Assembly (NCBI GenBank): GCA_900468535.1
Contig: UBTY01000019.1
Location: forward strand, 1-54,999
Length of the DNA stretch: 54,999 nt
Direction of reading: 5' to 3'
Source: Hyphomicrobiales bacterium
Lineage (GTDB): Bacteria > Pseudomonadota > Alphaproteobacteria > Rhizobiales > Rhizobiaceae
Made by a program: the position numbers and the translations under genes
The notes under the pieces: model-generated
The model's input: only the letters and a program-made list of their open reading frames with translations
What the model was told of the DNA's origin: nothing
Databases searched by the model: none
Shown here: one piece after another, positions 28,808-39,323 of the stretch
How positions within the stretch are numbered: the stretch's first letter is position 1
Layout of the letters: each line of letters starts with the position of its first letter

Positions 28808-30412
28808 ATGGCAGTCAGTGCGAACCGGCTCGAACTTCTGCAGATCGCAGATGCAGTGGCGCGCGAAAAGGTCATCGACCGCGAGATCGTACTTGCCGCG
28901 ATGGCGGATGCGATCCAGAAGGCAGCGCGCTCCCGCTACGGTACAGAGTCCAACATCCGCGCCGACATCAACCCGAAGACCGGCGAAATCCGTCTTCAGC
29001 GTCTGCTCGAAGTTGTCGACAAGGCCGAAGATTATTCGACCCAGATCCCGCTCGAACTGGCCCGCGACCGCAACCCGGACGCAGCCCTTGGCGATTTCAT
29101 CGCCGATCCGCTGCCGCCGATGGATTTCGGCCGTATCGCTGCCCAGTCCGCAAAGCAGGTCATCGTCCAGAAGGTTCGTGAAGCCGAGCGTGACCGCCAG
29201 TTCGACGAGTTCAAGGATCGCGTCGGCGAGATCGTCAACGGCACCGTCAAGCGCGTCGAATACGGAAACGTCATCGTCGACCTCGGCCGTGGCGAAGGCA
29301 TCATCCGCCGCGACGAAATGATCCCGCGCGAAAACGTCCGCTATGGCGATCGCGTCCGCGCATACGTATATGATGTTCGTCGTGAGCAGCGCGGCCCGCA
29401 GATCTTCCTGTCGCGCACGCATCCGCAGTTCATGGTCAAGCTTTTCACCATGGAAGTGCCTGAAATCTACGACGGTATCATCCAGGTGAAGTCGGTTGCC
29501 CGCGATCCGGGTTCGCGCGCCAAGATCGCCGTGATCTCGAACGACTCGTCGATCGATCCGGTCGGCGCCTGCGTCGGTATGCGTGGTTCGCGCGTTCAGG
29601 CCGTTGTCGGCGAGCTTCAGGGCGAAAAGATCGACATCATTCCGTGGTCGCAGGATCCGGCAACCTTCGTCGTCAACGCCCTGCAGCCGGCCGAAGTCGC
29701 CAAGGTGGTTCTCGATGAGGATGCCGAACGCATCGAAGTCGTGGTTCCCGATGAGCAGCTGTCGCTGGCCATTGGTCGCCGCGGCCAGAACGTCCGCTTG
29801 GCATCGCAGCTGACCGGCTGGGATATCGACATCATGACGGAAGCCGAGGAATCGGAACGCCGTCAGAAGGAATTCAACGAGCGTACGAACCTGTTCATGG
29901 ACTCGCTCGACGTCGACGAGATGGTCGGCCAGGTTCTGGCGTCGGAAGGCTTTGCTGCTGTTGAGGAACTGGCTTACGTCGATCTCGACGAAATCGCCTC
30001 GATCGACGGCTTCGACGAAGACACGGCACAGGAAATCCAGACCCGTGCCCGCGAATATCTCGAAAAGCTCGAAGCCGAGATGGACGAGAAGCGCAAGGCG
30101 CTCGGCGTTGCCGACGAGCTGCGCGGCATCGACGGCATGACGGCTCAGATGATGGTCGCTCTCGGCGAAGACGGCATCAAGTCAGTCGAGGATTTCGCAG
30201 GCTGCGCAGCAGACGATCTCGTTGGCTGGAGCGAGCGCAAGAATGGCGAGACGAAGAAGTTCGAGGGTCTGTTCTCGAAGTTCGACGTATCGCGCGTCGA
30301 AGCTGAGCAGATGATCGTTCAGGCCCGCCTTGCTGCTGGCTGGATCACCGAAGAGGATCTCGCGAAGGACGCGGAAGCTGAAGAAGCTTCCGAGGTCGAG
30401 CAGGAAGTGTGA
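28808..30412 (+). CDS. nusA: Transcription termination/antitermination protein NusA
   Basis: NusA binds RNA polymerase and controls pausing, termination and rRNA antitermination. The 534 residues show the N-terminal polymerase-binding domain, an S1 domain ([20 protein letters not shown]), two KH domains ([18 protein letters not shown] and [16 protein letters not shown]), and two C-terminal helix-hairpin-helix acidic repeats that alphaproteobacterial NusA shares with E. coli. It overlaps the next gene by one base (TGATG), giving translational coupling. Confidence 0.97.
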   Translation: MAVSANRLELLQIADAVAREKVIDREIVLAAMADAIQKAARSRYGTESNIRADINPKTGEIRLQRLLEVVDKAEDYSTQIPLELARDRNPDAALGDFIADPLPPMDFGRIAAQSAKQVIVQKVREAERDRQFDEFKDRVGEIVNGTVKRVEYGNVIVDLGRGEGIIRRDEMIPRENVRYGDRVRAYVYDVRREQRGPQIFLSRTHPQFMVKLFTMEVPEIYDGIIQVKSVARDPGSRAKIAVISNDSSIDPVGACVGMRGSRVQAVVGELQGEKIDIIPWSQDPATFVVNALQPAEVAKVVLDEDAERIEVVVPDEQLSLAIGRRGQNVRLASQLTGWDIDIMTEAEESERRQKEFNERTNLFMDSLDVDEMVGQVLASEGFAAVEELAYVDLDEIASIDGFDEDTAQEIQTRAREYLEKLEAEMDEKRKALGVADELRGIDGMTAQMMVALGEDGIKSVEDFAGCAADDLVGWSERKNGETKKFEGLFSKFDVSRVEAEQMIVQARLAAGWITEEDLAKDAEAEEASEVEQEV

Positions 30413-31101
30413 TGTCCGCGCATGAGCCGGCCGTTTCGCCTGAAGATGATGATCTTGCAGGATATGACGGGAACGGTCGCATGTGCATCGTGACGCGCGA
30501 AAGCGGATCGCCGGATGAGCTGATCCGCTTCGTCGCTGCTCCCGATGGGACAGTGGTAGCTGACCTGAAGCGACAGCTTCCGGGACGCGGCTGCTGGGTC
30601 AAGATCGACCGCTCGCTGGTCGAGAAGGCCGTGGCGAAGAAGTCCTTCGCCCGCGCCTTGAAGGCCGATGTGAAGGTATCCGCCGATCTCGGCGAGGTCG
30701 TTGAGAAGCTGCTGTCGCAGCAACTGATGCAGATGATGAACATGGCTCGCAAGGCAGGCCAGTTCGTTACCGGCTCCGCGAAAGTGGATGCCGCCGTTAG
30801 AAGTGGAGCCGCAATCGCGGTGTTCCACGCCACGAATGCCGCCGAAGATGGCGTGAGAAAAATAGACCAGGCTCGCAAGGCCTGGCATCTCGGAATGGAA
30901 ACCGAGGAAGAAATACCTTCCTTCCGTCTCTTCTCGGAGGACGAAATGGAAGGGGTGATGGGCCAGAACACTTTTATCCATGCTGCAGTGCTTGCAGGGC
31001 AGGCGGGTGAGGGTGTAGTGAAGCGCGCAAAGATGCTCGAACAGTACCGTAGTGGCGGTCAGTCCCGGGCACCGGGCGGCGCTGGCCGGCAAAAACAATG
31101 A
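30412..31101 (+). CDS. YlxR-L7Ae fusion RNA-binding protein
   Basis: The 229-residue protein joins two RNA-binding modules. The N-terminal half is YlxR/DUF448 (RMCIVTRESGSPDELIRFV, GRGCWVKIDRSLVEKAV). The C-terminal half is L7Ae-like (KLLSQQLMQMMNMARKAGQF, SGAAIAVFHATNAAEDGVRK). It is the alphaproteobacterial form of the gene that sits between nusA and infB in most bacteria. A GTG at 30409 is also in frame, but the ATG at 30412, overlapping the nusA stop, is preferred. Its exact role is unclear, but it likely acts on rRNA or RNase P-type RNAs. Confidence 0.9.
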   Translation: MSAHEPAVSPEDDDLAGYDGNGRMCIVTRESGSPDELIRFVAAPDGTVVADLKRQLPGRGCWVKIDRSLVEKAVAKKSFARALKADVKVSADLGEVVEKLLSQQLMQMMNMARKAGQFVTGSAKVDAAVRSGAAIAVFHATNAAEDGVRKIDQARKAWHLGMETEEEIPSFRLFSEDEMEGVMGQNTFIHAAVLAGQAGEGVVKRAKMLEQYRSGGQSRAPGGAGRQKQ

Positions 31102-31154
31102 TACGGTCACCGGCATTGTCCGGCTGCTACATCATTGATCGACACTATTTGAAC

Positions 31155-31186
31155 GACAGGGTTTGATGACGTCATCGCTCCCTGTC
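31155..31186. promoter_or_regulatory. Large interrupted palindrome in the infB leader
   Basis: GACAGGG (31155-31161) and CCCTGTC (31180-31186) are perfect inverted copies. Between them, GATGAC and GTCATC (31165-31176) form a second perfect 12-bp palindrome, with three unpaired bases on each side. It ends 17 bp before the infB ATG. It may be an RNA hairpin or a DNA operator. Confidence 0.55.
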
Positions 31187-31203
31187 CGAAGGAACGGGAA
31201 CGA

Positions 31204-33951
31204 ATGACCGATAGCAATGACGACAAGACACTGAACGGACCGGGCAAGAAGACTCTGAGCCTGAAGCCGTCGGGAATAAGCCAGGGCACCGTGCGCCAGG
31301 ATATGGGCCGCGGCCGCACCAAGGCGGTCGTTGTCGAGACCCGCAAGCGGCGTCCGATGCGTCCGGAAGACGAGCGCCCGATCACGCCCGTAGCCTCTAC
31401 CGCTGCCCCGGTACGCACCGAAGCCGCTCCGAGCGTGCATCAGCCTCGCGCGCCGCAGGCACCGCAGCCGCGCATTCAGCCGACCGGCGGCCAGCAGTCG
31501 CGTCCGCAGCAGCCGTCCTCTCAGCCTCCGCGCCAGCAGGATCGTCCTCGTCCGGTGGTCCTGAACCACCTATCGCCGGAGGAAATGGATGCACGCCGCC
31601 GCGCGCTCGCAATGGCGCAGGTTCGCGATGCCGAGGATGCGGTTCGCCGCGCCGAAGAAGAAAAGCGTCGTGCCGCTGAAGAAGCTGCGCGCCAGGCTGC
31701 CGAGGCTGAAGAAGCCAAGCGCCGCGCTGTAGAGGAAGCTGCTGCTCGTGTGGCGGAAGCTGCTGCCGCGGCGGCTGCTCCGGCTGAAGTTGCAGCGCCT
31801 GCCGCCGCGCCTCGCGCCGAAGCTCCACGCGTTCAGCCGTCGGCTCCTGCGGCACGCCGTCCCGATGGCGCACCGTCGCCGGCCCAGGCGCGTCCTGCAC
31901 CGGGCGCCGCTGCACCTGGACCGGCCGGTCGTGGTCGCCGTGAGAATGATGACGATGATCGCGGCGCTCCGCGTGGCGGCGCCCCGGCGCGTGGCCGCGT
32001 CGTGCGTCCGGAACCAGCAAAGCCCGTCACCGCGCGTCCGAAGGGCGACGACGGTCGCCGCCAAGGCAAGCTGACGATCACGGCTGCGAGCACCGACGAC
32101 GACGGCAACGCACGTGGCCGCTCGATGGCCGCCATGCGCCGCCGCCAGGAAAAGTTCCGCCGCAGCCAGATGCAGGAGACCCGCGAAAAGGTTGTTCGCG
32201 AAGTCACCCTGCCTGAGACCATCACCATTCAGGAACTGTCGCAGCGCATGTCCGAACGCGCCGTCGACGTCATCAAGTACCTGATGAAGGAAGGCCAGAT
32301 GATGAAGCCGGGCGACGTCATCGACGCCGACCTCGCCGAACTCATTGCCAGCGAATTCGGCCACACCGTCAAGCGCGTTTCGGAATCCGATGTTGAAGAA
32401 GGTATCTTCAACAAGGCCGACGATGCCGGTGAAATGGTGTCGCGTCCGCCTGTCGTCACCATCATGGGTCACGTCGACCACGGCAAGACCTCGCTGCTCG
32501 ACGCCATCCGTCAGGCAAACGTCGTCTCGGGCGAAGCCGGTGGCATCACCCAGCACATCGGTGCCTATCAGGTCGAGCAGAACGGCCAGAAGATCACCTT
32601 CATCGACACCCCCGGCCACGCCGCCTTCACGGCGATGCGTGCTCGTGGTGCGCAGGCGACCGACATTGCGATCCTGGTGGTCGCGGCCGACGACAGCGTC
32701 ATGCCGCAGACGATCGAATCCATCAACCACGCCAAGGCGGCTGGTGTTCCGATCATCGTGGCGATCAACAAGATCGACAAGCACGAAGCCAAGCCGGACA
32801 AGGTCCGCCAGCAGCTGCTGCAGCACGAAGTCTTCGTTGAATCGCTCGGCGGTGAAGTGCTCGACGTCGAAGTTTCGGCCAAGAACAAGACGAACCTCGA
32901 TAAGCTGCTCGAAGCCGTCCTGCTGCAGGCCGAAATTCTTGACCTCAAGGCCGATCCGACCCGCACCGCCGAAGGTACCGTCATCGAAGCCCAGCTCGAT
33001 CGTGGTCGTGGCGCGGTTGCGACCGTTCTCGTCCAGAAGGGCACGCTGAAGCCCGGTCAGATCATCGTTGCCGGCGATCAGTGGGGCCGCGTGCGCGCGC
33101 TCGTCACCGACAAGGGCGATCATGTCAAGGAAGCCGGCCCGGCGACCCCGGTCGAAGTGCTCGGCCTGTCCGGCACGCCGGCGGCCGGCGACAAGTTCGC
33201 TGTCGTCGAAAACGAAAGCCGTGCTCGCGAGATCTCGGAATACCGCCAGCGTCTCGCACGCGACAAGGCGGCTGCCCGCCAGTCCGGTCAGCGCGGTTCG
33301 CTCGAGCAGATGATGAGCAAGCTGCAGGATACCGGCTTCAAGGAATTCCCGCTGGTCATCAAGGGTGACGTGCAGGGTTCGATCGAAGCCATTGCCGGCG
33401 CGCTCGAAAAGCTTGGCAACGACGAAGTGCGTGCCCGCATCGTGCATTCGGGTGCCGGCGCCATCACGGAATCGGATATCTCGCTCGCCGAGGCATCCAA
33501 CGCGGCGATCATCGGCTTCAACGTTCGTGCGAACGCACAGGCCCGTACGGCTGCCGAGCGTGAAGGCATCGAGATCCGCTACTACAACATCATCTACGAT
33601 CTGGTGGATGACGTGAAGCAGGCGATGTCGGGTCTCCTCTCGCCGGAGCGTCGCGAAACCTTCCTCGGCAATGCCGAGATCCTCGAGGTGTTCAACATCA
33701 CGAAGGTTGGCAAGGTCGCCGGTTGCCGCGTCACGGAAGGCAAGGTCGAGCGTGGTGCGGGCGTCCGCCTCATCCGCGACAACGTTGTCATCCACGAAGG
33801 CAAGCTCAAGACGCTCAAGCGCTTCAAGGACGAAGTATCGGAAGTTCCTGTCGGTCAGGAATGCGGTATGGCCTTCGAGAACTACGAAGACATCCGCGCG
33901 GGCGATATCATCGAGTGCTTCCGCGTCGAGCATATCACCCGTACGCTCTGA
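31204..33951 (+). CDS. infB: Translation initiation factor IF-2
   Basis: IF-2 brings initiator fMet-tRNA to the 30S subunit and hydrolyses GTP on subunit joining. The 915-residue protein has a long, low-complexity Ala/Arg/Pro/Glu-rich N-terminus (to about residue 300), an IF2_N motif near residue 340, then the GTPase domain with GHVDHGKT (about 421-428), DTPGH (about 469) and NKIDKH (about 522). Two beta-barrels and the C-terminal tRNA-binding domain follow. The coiled basic N-terminus is long, as is normal for rhizobia. A structured 100-bp gap separates it from ylxR. Confidence 0.97.
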   Translation: MTDSNDDKTLNGPGKKTLSLKPSGISQGTVRQDMGRGRTKAVVVETRKRRPMRPEDERPITPVASTAAPVRTEAAPSVHQPRAPQAPQPRIQPTGGQQSRPQQPSSQPPRQQDRPRPVVLNHLSPEEMDARRRALAMAQVRDAEDAVRRAEEEKRRAAEEAARQAAEAEEAKRRAVEEAAARVAEAAAAAAAPAEVAAPAAAPRAEAPRVQPSAPAARRPDGAPSPAQARPAPGAAAPGPAGRGRRENDDDDRGAPRGGAPARGRVVRPEPAKPVTARPKGDDGRRQGKLTITAASTDDDGNARGRSMAAMRRRQEKFRRSQMQETREKVVREVTLPETITIQELSQRMSERAVDVIKYLMKEGQMMKPGDVIDADLAELIASEFGHTVKRVSESDVEEGIFNKADDAGEMVSRPPVVTIMGHVDHGKTSLLDAIRQANVVSGEAGGITQHIGAYQVEQNGQKITFIDTPGHAAFTAMRARGAQATDIAILVVAADDSVMPQTIESINHAKAAGVPIIVAINKIDKHEAKPDKVRQQLLQHEVFVESLGGEVLDVEVSAKNKTNLDKLLEAVLLQAEILDLKADPTRTAEGTVIEAQLDRGRGAVATVLVQKGTLKPGQIIVAGDQWGRVRALVTDKGDHVKEAGPATPVEVLGLSGTPAAGDKFAVVENESRAREISEYRQRLARDKAAARQSGQRGSLEQMMSKLQDTGFKEFPLVIKGDVQGSIEAIAGALEKLGNDEVRARIVHSGAGAITESDISLAEASNAAIIGFNVRANAQARTAAEREGIEIRYYNIIYDLVDDVKQAMSGLLSPERRETFLGNAEILEVFNITKVGKVAGCRVTEGKVERGAGVRLIRDNVVIHEGKLKTLKRFKDEVSEVPVGQECGMAFENYEDIRAGDIIECFRVEHITRTL

Positions 33952-33975
33952 TCGTACGAGACTAGAGTTGTGGAC

Positions 33976-34003
33976 GGGCGCCGGATCATATGGGCCGGCG
34001 CCC
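33976..34003 (+). terminator. Strong hairpin between infB and rbfA
   Basis: GGGCGCCGG (33976-33984) and CCGGCGCCC (33995-34003) pair perfectly across a 10-nt loop. Only a weak CCTTTT follows, 22 bp before the rbfA start, so read-through or RNA processing is more likely than full termination. Confidence 0.5.
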
Positions 34004-34025
34004 GAACCTTTTGAGGCAAAGAACA

Positions 34026-34436
34026 ATGGCAACAAGACCAACAACCTCCGCACCTTCGCAGCGCATGCTGCGCGTCGGCGAGCAGGTTCGCGCCGCGATC
34101 ACGCAGGTTCTGCAGCGCGGCGAAGTGCGCGATGACGTGATCGAGAAGACCGTCATTTCGATCTCCGAAGTCCGCATGTCGCCCGATCTGAAGATCGCGA
34201 CCGCCTATGTGACGCCGCTCGGCGTGAGCGACCATGATGCGGTGATTGCTGCGCTGAACCGCAATGCCAAATACATCCGCGGCCGTTTGGGCCCGCAGCT
34301 TCGGCAGATGAAGTACATGCCGGATATCCGCTTCCGCGACGATACGAGCTTCGACAATTACAAGAAGATCGATGAGTTGCTGCGCTCGCCCGAGGTTCAG
34401 CGCGACCTCGACCACGGCGATTCCGAAGAAGAATAG
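34026..34436 (+). CDS. rbfA: Ribosome-binding factor A
   Basis: RbfA is a cold-responsive factor for 16S rRNA 5'-end maturation. The 136-residue protein has the single KH-like domain: [19 protein letters not shown], then [25 protein letters not shown] strands ([15 protein letters not shown]), and LRYMPDIRF-like [11 protein letters not shown] near the end. The ATG at 34026 is chosen, since the earlier in-frame ATG at 33990 lies in the infB-rbfA hairpin. It lies 12 bp before truB. Confidence 0.96.
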   Translation: MATRPTTSAPSQRMLRVGEQVRAAITQVLQRGEVRDDVIEKTVISISEVRMSPDLKIATAYVTPLGVSDHDAVIAALNRNAKYIRGRLGPQLRQMKYMPDIRFRDDTSFDNYKKIDELLRSPEVQRDLDHGDSEEE

Positions 34437-34448
34437 TAGAAGAGACTG

Positions 34449-35381
34449 ATGTCCAAACCACGTAAACCGAAGGGCCGCCCGATTTCGGGTTGGCTGATCC
34501 TTGATAAGCCGGTCGATTTCGGCTCCACCGAAGCCGTTTCCAAGATCAAGTGGCTGTTCAAGGCGCAGAAGTGCGGCCACGCGGGCACGCTCGATCCCTT
34601 GGCCTCGGGCATGCTGCCGATCGCGCTTGGCGATGCGACAAAGACCGTTCCTTACGTGATGGATGGCCGCAAGATCTACGAATTCACCGTGACCTGGGGC
34701 GAGGAGCGCGCAACCGACGATCTCGAAGGCGATGTAACGCAGAGTTCGGACAAGCGCCCGACCGAGCAGCAGATCCGCGACCTCCTGCCAAGCTACACCG
34801 GCGTCATCAATCAGATCCCGCCACAGTTCTCCGCAATCAAGATATCGGGCGAACGCGCCTACGATCTTGCCCGCGAAGGTGAAACGGTCGAGATTCCCTC
34901 TCGTGAAGTCGAGATCTTTCGCTTGACGCTGCTGGAATGCCAGGACGCCAATACCGCACATTTCGAAGTCGAATGCGGCAAGGGCACCTATGTGCGGGCG
35001 CTTGCCCGCGATTTCGGTCGAGAACTCGGCTGCTATGGCCACATCTCCGGCCTCCGTCGCAGCTTTGTCGCTCCGTTCGCCGAGGAGACCATGATACCGC
35101 TCGCCGATCTCATCGCGCTTGAGGCGGTCGAAGACGCCGACGAACGGCTTGCAGCTCTGGATGCCCTGTTGATCGACACCAGCGAAGCCTTGTCCTCGCT
35201 GCCGCATCTCGTCGTCAACGACGATCAGGCGCACAGGCTGAAGATGGGCAATCCGATCCTCGTGCGCGGTCGCGATGCCCCGGTTGCCGAAAGCGAAGCC
35301 TATGCCACGTCCCGCGGCAAGCTGGTTGCGATCGGCGAAATCGGGCAGGGCGAGTTCCGTCCGAAGCGCGTCTTCGGCTGA
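34449..35381 (+). CDS. truB: tRNA pseudouridine-55 synthase TruB
   Basis: TruB makes pseudouridine 55 in the T-loop of tRNAs. The 310-residue protein has the catalytic motif [12 protein letters not shown] with D49, the [15 protein letters not shown] segment, and the [11 protein letters not shown] loop, and a C-terminal PUA-like tail. Length and motifs are usual for the group. It follows rbfA by 12 bp and is the last gene of the rimP cluster. Confidence 0.97.
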   Translation: MSKPRKPKGRPISGWLILDKPVDFGSTEAVSKIKWLFKAQKCGHAGTLDPLASGMLPIALGDATKTVPYVMDGRKIYEFTVTWGEERATDDLEGDVTQSSDKRPTEQQIRDLLPSYTGVINQIPPQFSAIKISGERAYDLAREGETVEIPSREVEIFRLTLLECQDANTAHFEVECGKGTYVRALARDFGRELGCYGHISGLRRSFVAPFAEETMIPLADLIALEAVEDADERLAALDALLIDTSEALSSLPHLVVNDDQAHRLKMGNPILVRGRDAPVAESEAYATSRGKLVAIGEIGQGEFRPKRVFG

Positions 35382-35439
35382 TCTACGATAAACCTCTGGT
35401 TTCGGTTCGATGCAGGGCCGAGCAAACCATAGATGGCAG

Positions 35440-35467
35440 TTGTCAGCCCTTGCCATTGAGATATGTT
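35440..35467 (+). promoter_or_regulatory. Sigma70-type promoter for the exported hydrolase gene
   Basis: TTGTCA (35440-35445) and TATGTT (35462-35467) are separated by 16 bp, a good match to vegetative promoter elements. The predicted start would fall about 35473-35475, at the base of the hairpin described next. Confidence 0.55.
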
Positions 35468-35468
35468 T

Positions 35469-35504
35469 CCCTGATCCGGGCGCAAAGCCCTCTGGATCAG
35501 GGAG
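35469..35504 (+). promoter_or_regulatory. 5'-UTR hairpin covering part of the Shine-Dalgarno sequence
   Basis: CCCTGATCC (35469-35477) pairs perfectly with GGATCAGGG (35494-35502), and GGGC/GCCC (35478-35481, 35487-35490) extends the stem around a GCAAA loop. The Shine-Dalgarno AGGGAG (35499-35504) is partly inside the 3' arm. The ATG follows at 35511. This could limit translation or protect the mRNA 5' end. Confidence 0.65.
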
Positions 35505-35510
35505 ATAGTC

Positions 35511-36362
35511 ATGCGCAGACTTGCAGCCGGCATCCTCATGTTCTTCTCGGCGGTCTTTATGGCCGCGAGCGCCTACTCAGGAGAGCGCTGGGCGACGTTG
35601 CCAGCCTTCCCGCCGATGCCGGCCCCCACGACAAGTGGTATGGCTCCCGTCAACGACATCAAGATGTACTACGCCGAGTATGGTGAGGGTGAGCCGATCC
35701 TGTTCATCCACGGCGGGCTCGGCAGCGCCGACGTCTGGGGCTACCAGGTGGCGGAGTTCGCCAAGGATCATCGGGTGATCGTCGCCGACAGCCGCGGACA
35801 TGGCCGCTCGACGCGCAGCCAGCAGCCGTTCGGCTATGATCTGATGACCTCCGACTACGTTGCCTTGCTCGACTATCTGAAGCTCGACAAGGTCACGCTG
35901 GTTGGCTGGTCCGATGGCGGCATCATCGGCATCGACATGGCGATGAAGAACCCGGAAAAACTGACGCGCGTGATCGCGCAGGCAGCGAACGTGACGACCG
36001 ACGGCGTCAAGGCCGACGTTATGAACAACAAGACCTTCAGCGACTACATCAACGCGGCGGGCGAGACCTACAAGAAGCTGTCGCCGACGCCGAACGAGTA
36101 TGATGCCTTTGTCACCCAGATCTCTGCCATGTGGGCAAGCCAGCCCGCCTGGACAGCCGACGACCTCGGCAAGATCAAGGTCCCCGTCACCCTGGCGATT
36201 GGCGACCACGACGAGGCCGTCAAGCTTGACCACACAGAGATGATGGCAAAGCAGATTCCGGGCGCCAAGCTGGTGATCCTCAAGGATGCGAGCCATTTCG
36301 CCATGTTGCAGGACCCCGACGGGTACGACACCATGATCCGCGATGCCATGGCTGGAAAGTGA
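35511..36362 (+). CDS. Exported alpha/beta hydrolase
   Basis: The 283-residue protein has a Sec signal peptide ([20 protein letters not shown]) and an alpha/beta hydrolase fold: the oxyanion-hole motif [13 protein letters not shown], the nucleophile elbow GWSDGG (about residues 133-138), the acid in AIGDHDEAV and the histidine in KDASHFAML. It resembles the PcaD/haloperoxidase-type group, but a periplasmic enzyme of this kind has no obvious substrate here. The promoter and a Shine-Dalgarno hairpin stand immediately upstream. It is not part of the truB operon. Confidence 0.9.
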   Translation: MRRLAAGILMFFSAVFMAASAYSGERWATLPAFPPMPAPTTSGMAPVNDIKMYYAEYGEGEPILFIHGGLGSADVWGYQVAEFAKDHRVIVADSRGHGRSTRSQQPFGYDLMTSDYVALLDYLKLDKVTLVGWSDGGIIGIDMAMKNPEKLTRVIAQAANVTTDGVKADVMNNKTFSDYINAAGETYKKLSPTPNEYDAFVTQISAMWASQPAWTADDLGKIKVPVTLAIGDHDEAVKLDHTEMMAKQIPGAKLVILKDASHFAMLQDPDGYDTMIRDAMAGK

Positions 36363-36520
36363 CGAATCGGCCATGTGCCGCCATGCCTCTTTCCATTGCA
36401 GTGCATTTGGTTTATACGCAGCGCCAGCAATCGGGCTACGTCCGGATGCATTCGCGGCCAAAGCTGGACGACATCCCGGCTTTTGGCGACCTAATCTCCT
36501 CTCATAGAAAGGAATATCCG

Positions 36521-36790
36521 ATGTCGATTACTGCTGAGCGCAAGACGGCTCTCATCAAGGAATACGCAACGTTCGAAGGCGACACCGGCTCTCCGGAAGT
36601 CCAGGTTGCCATCCTGACCGAGCGCATCAACAACCTCACGGAACACTTCAAGGGCCACAAGAAGGATAACCATTCCCGCCGTGGCCTGCTGACGATGGTT
36701 TCGAGCCGCCGCTCGCTTCTTGACTACCTCAAGAAGAAGAACGAAGCACGTTACACCAAGCTGATCACCAGCCTGGGTATCCGTCGCTAA
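36521..36790 (+). CDS. rpsO: 30S ribosomal protein S15
   Basis: The 89-residue protein is a standard S15: [51 protein letters not shown]. It binds the 16S rRNA three-way junction early in assembly. The ATG at 36521 is set by an AAAGGA ribosome site; the open frame to 36359 is a chance extension. A strong terminator follows, and pnp comes next, the conserved rpsO-pnp order. Confidence 0.98.
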   Translation: MSITAERKTALIKEYATFEGDTGSPEVQVAILTERINNLTEHFKGHKKDNHSRRGLLTMVSSRRSLLDYLKKKNEARYTKLITSLGIRR

Positions 36791-36797
36791 GACTTCT

Positions 36798-36835
36798 CGG
36801 CGGGCGCTCCTCCTTGGACGCCCGCCGGATTTTTT
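36798..36835 (+). terminator. Rho-independent terminator after rpsO
   Basis: CGGCGGGCG (36798-36806) pairs with CGCCCGCCG (36819-36827) and is followed by ATTTTTT. It should end most rpsO transcripts before pnp. Confidence 0.88.
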
Positions 36836-36961
36836 CCGGGGAGACTTCCCCACCCGCCACCCGTGGCGGATTGCCCGGCAGACCCGGATGGGCCGGTTCT
36901 GCCAAACCAACCGTTGACCTGTCATGGGGCAGGATTGCCGGATGCTTTCGGCCAGAGCCTT

Positions 36962-37020
36962 ACAAGCTTTGGCCCGGTCTCCTCGAAGAGACCGGTAATG
37001 CAAAGCCTCCCGTTGTCTTG
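36962..37020 (+). promoter_or_regulatory. Structured pnp leader (long hairpin)
   Basis: CCGGTCTC (36974-36981) pairs with GAGACCGG (36988-36995). GCTTTG (36966-36971) pairs with CAAAGC (37001-37006), and ACAAG/CTTGT-type bases extend it outward. The structure is about 60 nt and ends 87 bp before pnp. It resembles in placement the leader that RNase III cuts in E. coli pnp. The remaining rpsO-pnp gap holds nothing else. Confidence 0.5.
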
Positions 37021-37106
37021 CCCATGATACGTCACACCGATTGCGGTTGACCGTGCGCCGTGCCTTGGAGGCGAGGTGTATGCTCCCGCATTGAAGGACA
37101 AGACAT

Positions 37107-39248
37107 ATGTTCGATACTCATAGTGTGGAAATCGAGTGGGCAGGCCGCCCGCTGAAGCTGGAAACCGGCAAGATCGCCCGCCAGGCTGACGGCGCCGTTC
37201 TCGCGACCTACGGCGAAACCGTGGTTCTCGCCACCGTCGTTTCCGCCAAGGCGCCGAAGCCGGGCCAGGACTTCTTCCCGCTGACCGTCAACTACCAGGA
37301 AAAGACCTACGCAGCCGGCAAGATTCCCGGTGGCTACTTCAAGCGCGAAGGTCGTCCGTCGGAAAACGAAACGCTGGTTTCGCGCCTGATCGACCGCCCG
37401 ATCCGCCCGCTCTTCCCGGAAGGCTACAAGAACGACACGCAGGTCGTCGTCACCGTCATCCAGCATGACCTCGAAAACAACCCTGATATCCTGTCGATGG
37501 TTGCCGCTTCGGCTGCTCTGACGCTCTCTGGCGTTCCCTTCATGGGCCCGGTCGGCGGCGCACGCGTCGGCTACATCAACGGTGAATACGTTCTGAACCC
37601 GCATCTCGACGAGATGGACGAGTCGATCCTCGACCTCGTCGTCGCCGGTACGCACGACGCCGTTCTGATGGTTGAATCCGAAGCCAAGGAACTCAACGAA
37701 GAAATCATGCTCGGTGCCGTCATGTTCGGCCATCGTGGTTTCCAGCCGGTTCTCGACGCGATCATCAAGCTCGCCGAAGTGGCCGCCAAGGAGCCGCGCG
37801 ACTTCCAGCCGGAAGATTTCTCCGAACTCGAAGCCGAAATGCTGAAGCACTTCGAAGCCGAGCTTCGCACCGCTTACAAGAACACGCAGAAGGCTGAGCG
37901 TTACGCCGCCGTCGACGCCGTGAAGGCCAAGGTCAAGGCGCACTTCCTGCCGGAAGAAGGCGAAGCCAAGTACACGGCGGAAGAAGTCGGCGCGATCTTC
38001 AAGCACCTGCAGGCCAAGATCGTTCGCTGGAACATCCTCGACACCCAGAGCCGCATCGACGGCCGCGACCTCGAGACCGTTCGCCCGATCGTATCCGAAG
38101 TCGGCCTGCTGCCGCGCACCCACGGTTCGGCGCTGTTCACCCGCGGTGAAACGCAGGCGATCGTCGTTGCCACGCTCGGCACCGGCGAAGACGAACAGTA
38201 TGTCGATAGCCTCACGGGCATGTACAAGGAGCGCTTCCTGCTCCACTACAACTTCCCTCCCTACTCGGTTGGCGAAACCGGCCGCATGGGTTCCCCGGGC
38301 CGTCGCGAAATTGGTCACGGCAAGCTCGCATGGCGCGCTATCCGTCCGATGCTGCCTTCGGCCGAGCAGTTCCCCTACACGCTGCGCGTCGTCTCCGAAA
38401 TCACCGAGTCCAACGGCTCGTCCTCGATGGCAACCGTCTGCGGCACCTCGCTCGCTCTGATGGACGCCGGCGTTCCGCTCGCAAAGCCGGTTGCCGGTAT
38501 CGCCATGGGCCTGATCCTCGAAGGTGACCGCTTCGCCGTTCTCTCCGACATCCTCGGCGACGAAGACCACCTCGGCGACATGGACTTCAAGGTAGCGGGT
38601 ACTGCCGACGGCATCACCTCGCTGCAGATGGACATCAAGATCGCCGGTATTACCGAAGAGATCATGAAGGTCGCGCTCAGCCAGGCAAAGGGCGGCCGCA
38701 ACCACATCCTCGGCGAAATGGCCAACGCCATCACCGAGAGCCGTGGCCAGCTCGGCGAATTCGCCCCGCGCATCGAAGTCATGAACATCCCGGTCGACAA
38801 GATCCGTGAAGTCATCGGCTCCGGCGGCAAGGTCATCCGCGAAATCGTCGAAAAGACCGGCGCCAAGATCAACATCGAAGACGACGGCACCGTCAAGATC
38901 GCCTCGTCCTCGGGCAAGGAAATCGAAGCGGCCCGCAAGTGGATCCACTCGATCGTTGCCGAGCCTGAAATCGGCGTCATCTACGAAGGTACCGTTGTGA
39001 AGACCGCCGACTTCGGCGCCTTCGTCAACTTCTTCGGCGCCCGCGACGGTCTCGTCCACATCTCGCAGCTCGCTTCCGAGCGCGTTGCCAAGACGCAGGA
39101 CGTCGTCAAGGAAGGCCAGAAGGTCTGGGTCAAGCTCCTCGGCTTCGACGAGCGCGGCAAGGTCCGCCTGTCGATGAAGGTCGTCGACCAGGCAACCGGC
39201 CAGGAAATCCCTGCCGACAAGAAGAAGGAAGAAGCTGCAGCCGAGTAA
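37107..39248 (+). CDS. pnp: Polyribonucleotide nucleotidyltransferase (PNPase)
   Basis: PNPase degrades RNA 3' to 5' by phosphorolysis and is a degradosome component. The 713-residue protein has two RNase PH domains (residues about 1-215 and 310-545), with the all-alpha linker between, then a KH domain whose GxxG loop reads [10 protein letters not shown] and a C-terminal S1 domain ([21 protein letters not shown]). The catalytic region [21 protein letters not shown] is intact. AAGGA lies ten bases before the ATG. A terminator follows 24 bp after the stop. Confidence 0.98.
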   Translation: MFDTHSVEIEWAGRPLKLETGKIARQADGAVLATYGETVVLATVVSAKAPKPGQDFFPLTVNYQEKTYAAGKIPGGYFKREGRPSENETLVSRLIDRPIRPLFPEGYKNDTQVVVTVIQHDLENNPDILSMVAASAALTLSGVPFMGPVGGARVGYINGEYVLNPHLDEMDESILDLVVAGTHDAVLMVESEAKELNEEIMLGAVMFGHRGFQPVLDAIIKLAEVAAKEPRDFQPEDFSELEAEMLKHFEAELRTAYKNTQKAERYAAVDAVKAKVKAHFLPEEGEAKYTAEEVGAIFKHLQAKIVRWNILDTQSRIDGRDLETVRPIVSEVGLLPRTHGSALFTRGETQAIVVATLGTGEDEQYVDSLTGMYKERFLLHYNFPPYSVGETGRMGSPGRREIGHGKLAWRAIRPMLPSAEQFPYTLRVVSEITESNGSSSMATVCGTSLALMDAGVPLAKPVAGIAMGLILEGDRFAVLSDILGDEDHLGDMDFKVAGTADGITSLQMDIKIAGITEEIMKVALSQAKGGRNHILGEMANAITESRGQLGEFAPRIEVMNIPVDKIREVIGSGGKVIREIVEKTGAKINIEDDGTVKIASSSGKEIEAARKWIHSIVAEPEIGVIYEGTVVKTADFGAFVNFFGARDGLVHISQLASERVAKTQDVVKEGQKVWVKLLGFDERGKVRLSMKVVDQATGQEIPADKKKEEAAAE

Positions 39249-39271
39249 GCTGCGCCTTCCCAAGACGTCAT

Positions 39272-39301
39272 GGGCGCGGGATAATTTCCGCGCCCTTTTT
39301 G
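39272..39301 (+). terminator. Rho-independent terminator after pnp
   Basis: GGGCGCGG (39272-39279) pairs with CCGCGCCC (39288-39295), followed by a run of five or more T. It closes the rpsO-pnp unit. Confidence 0.88.
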
Positions 39302-39323
39302 TATTCGAGGACGAGATAGATCC

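Noticed and set aside
28127..29422. 431-codon minus-strand frame opposite rimP/nusA
   Set aside because: Antisense to two well-supported genes in a conserved operon.
31570..34053. 827-codon minus-strand frame opposite infB
   Set aside because: Antisense shadow of infB with low-complexity composition and no domain signal.
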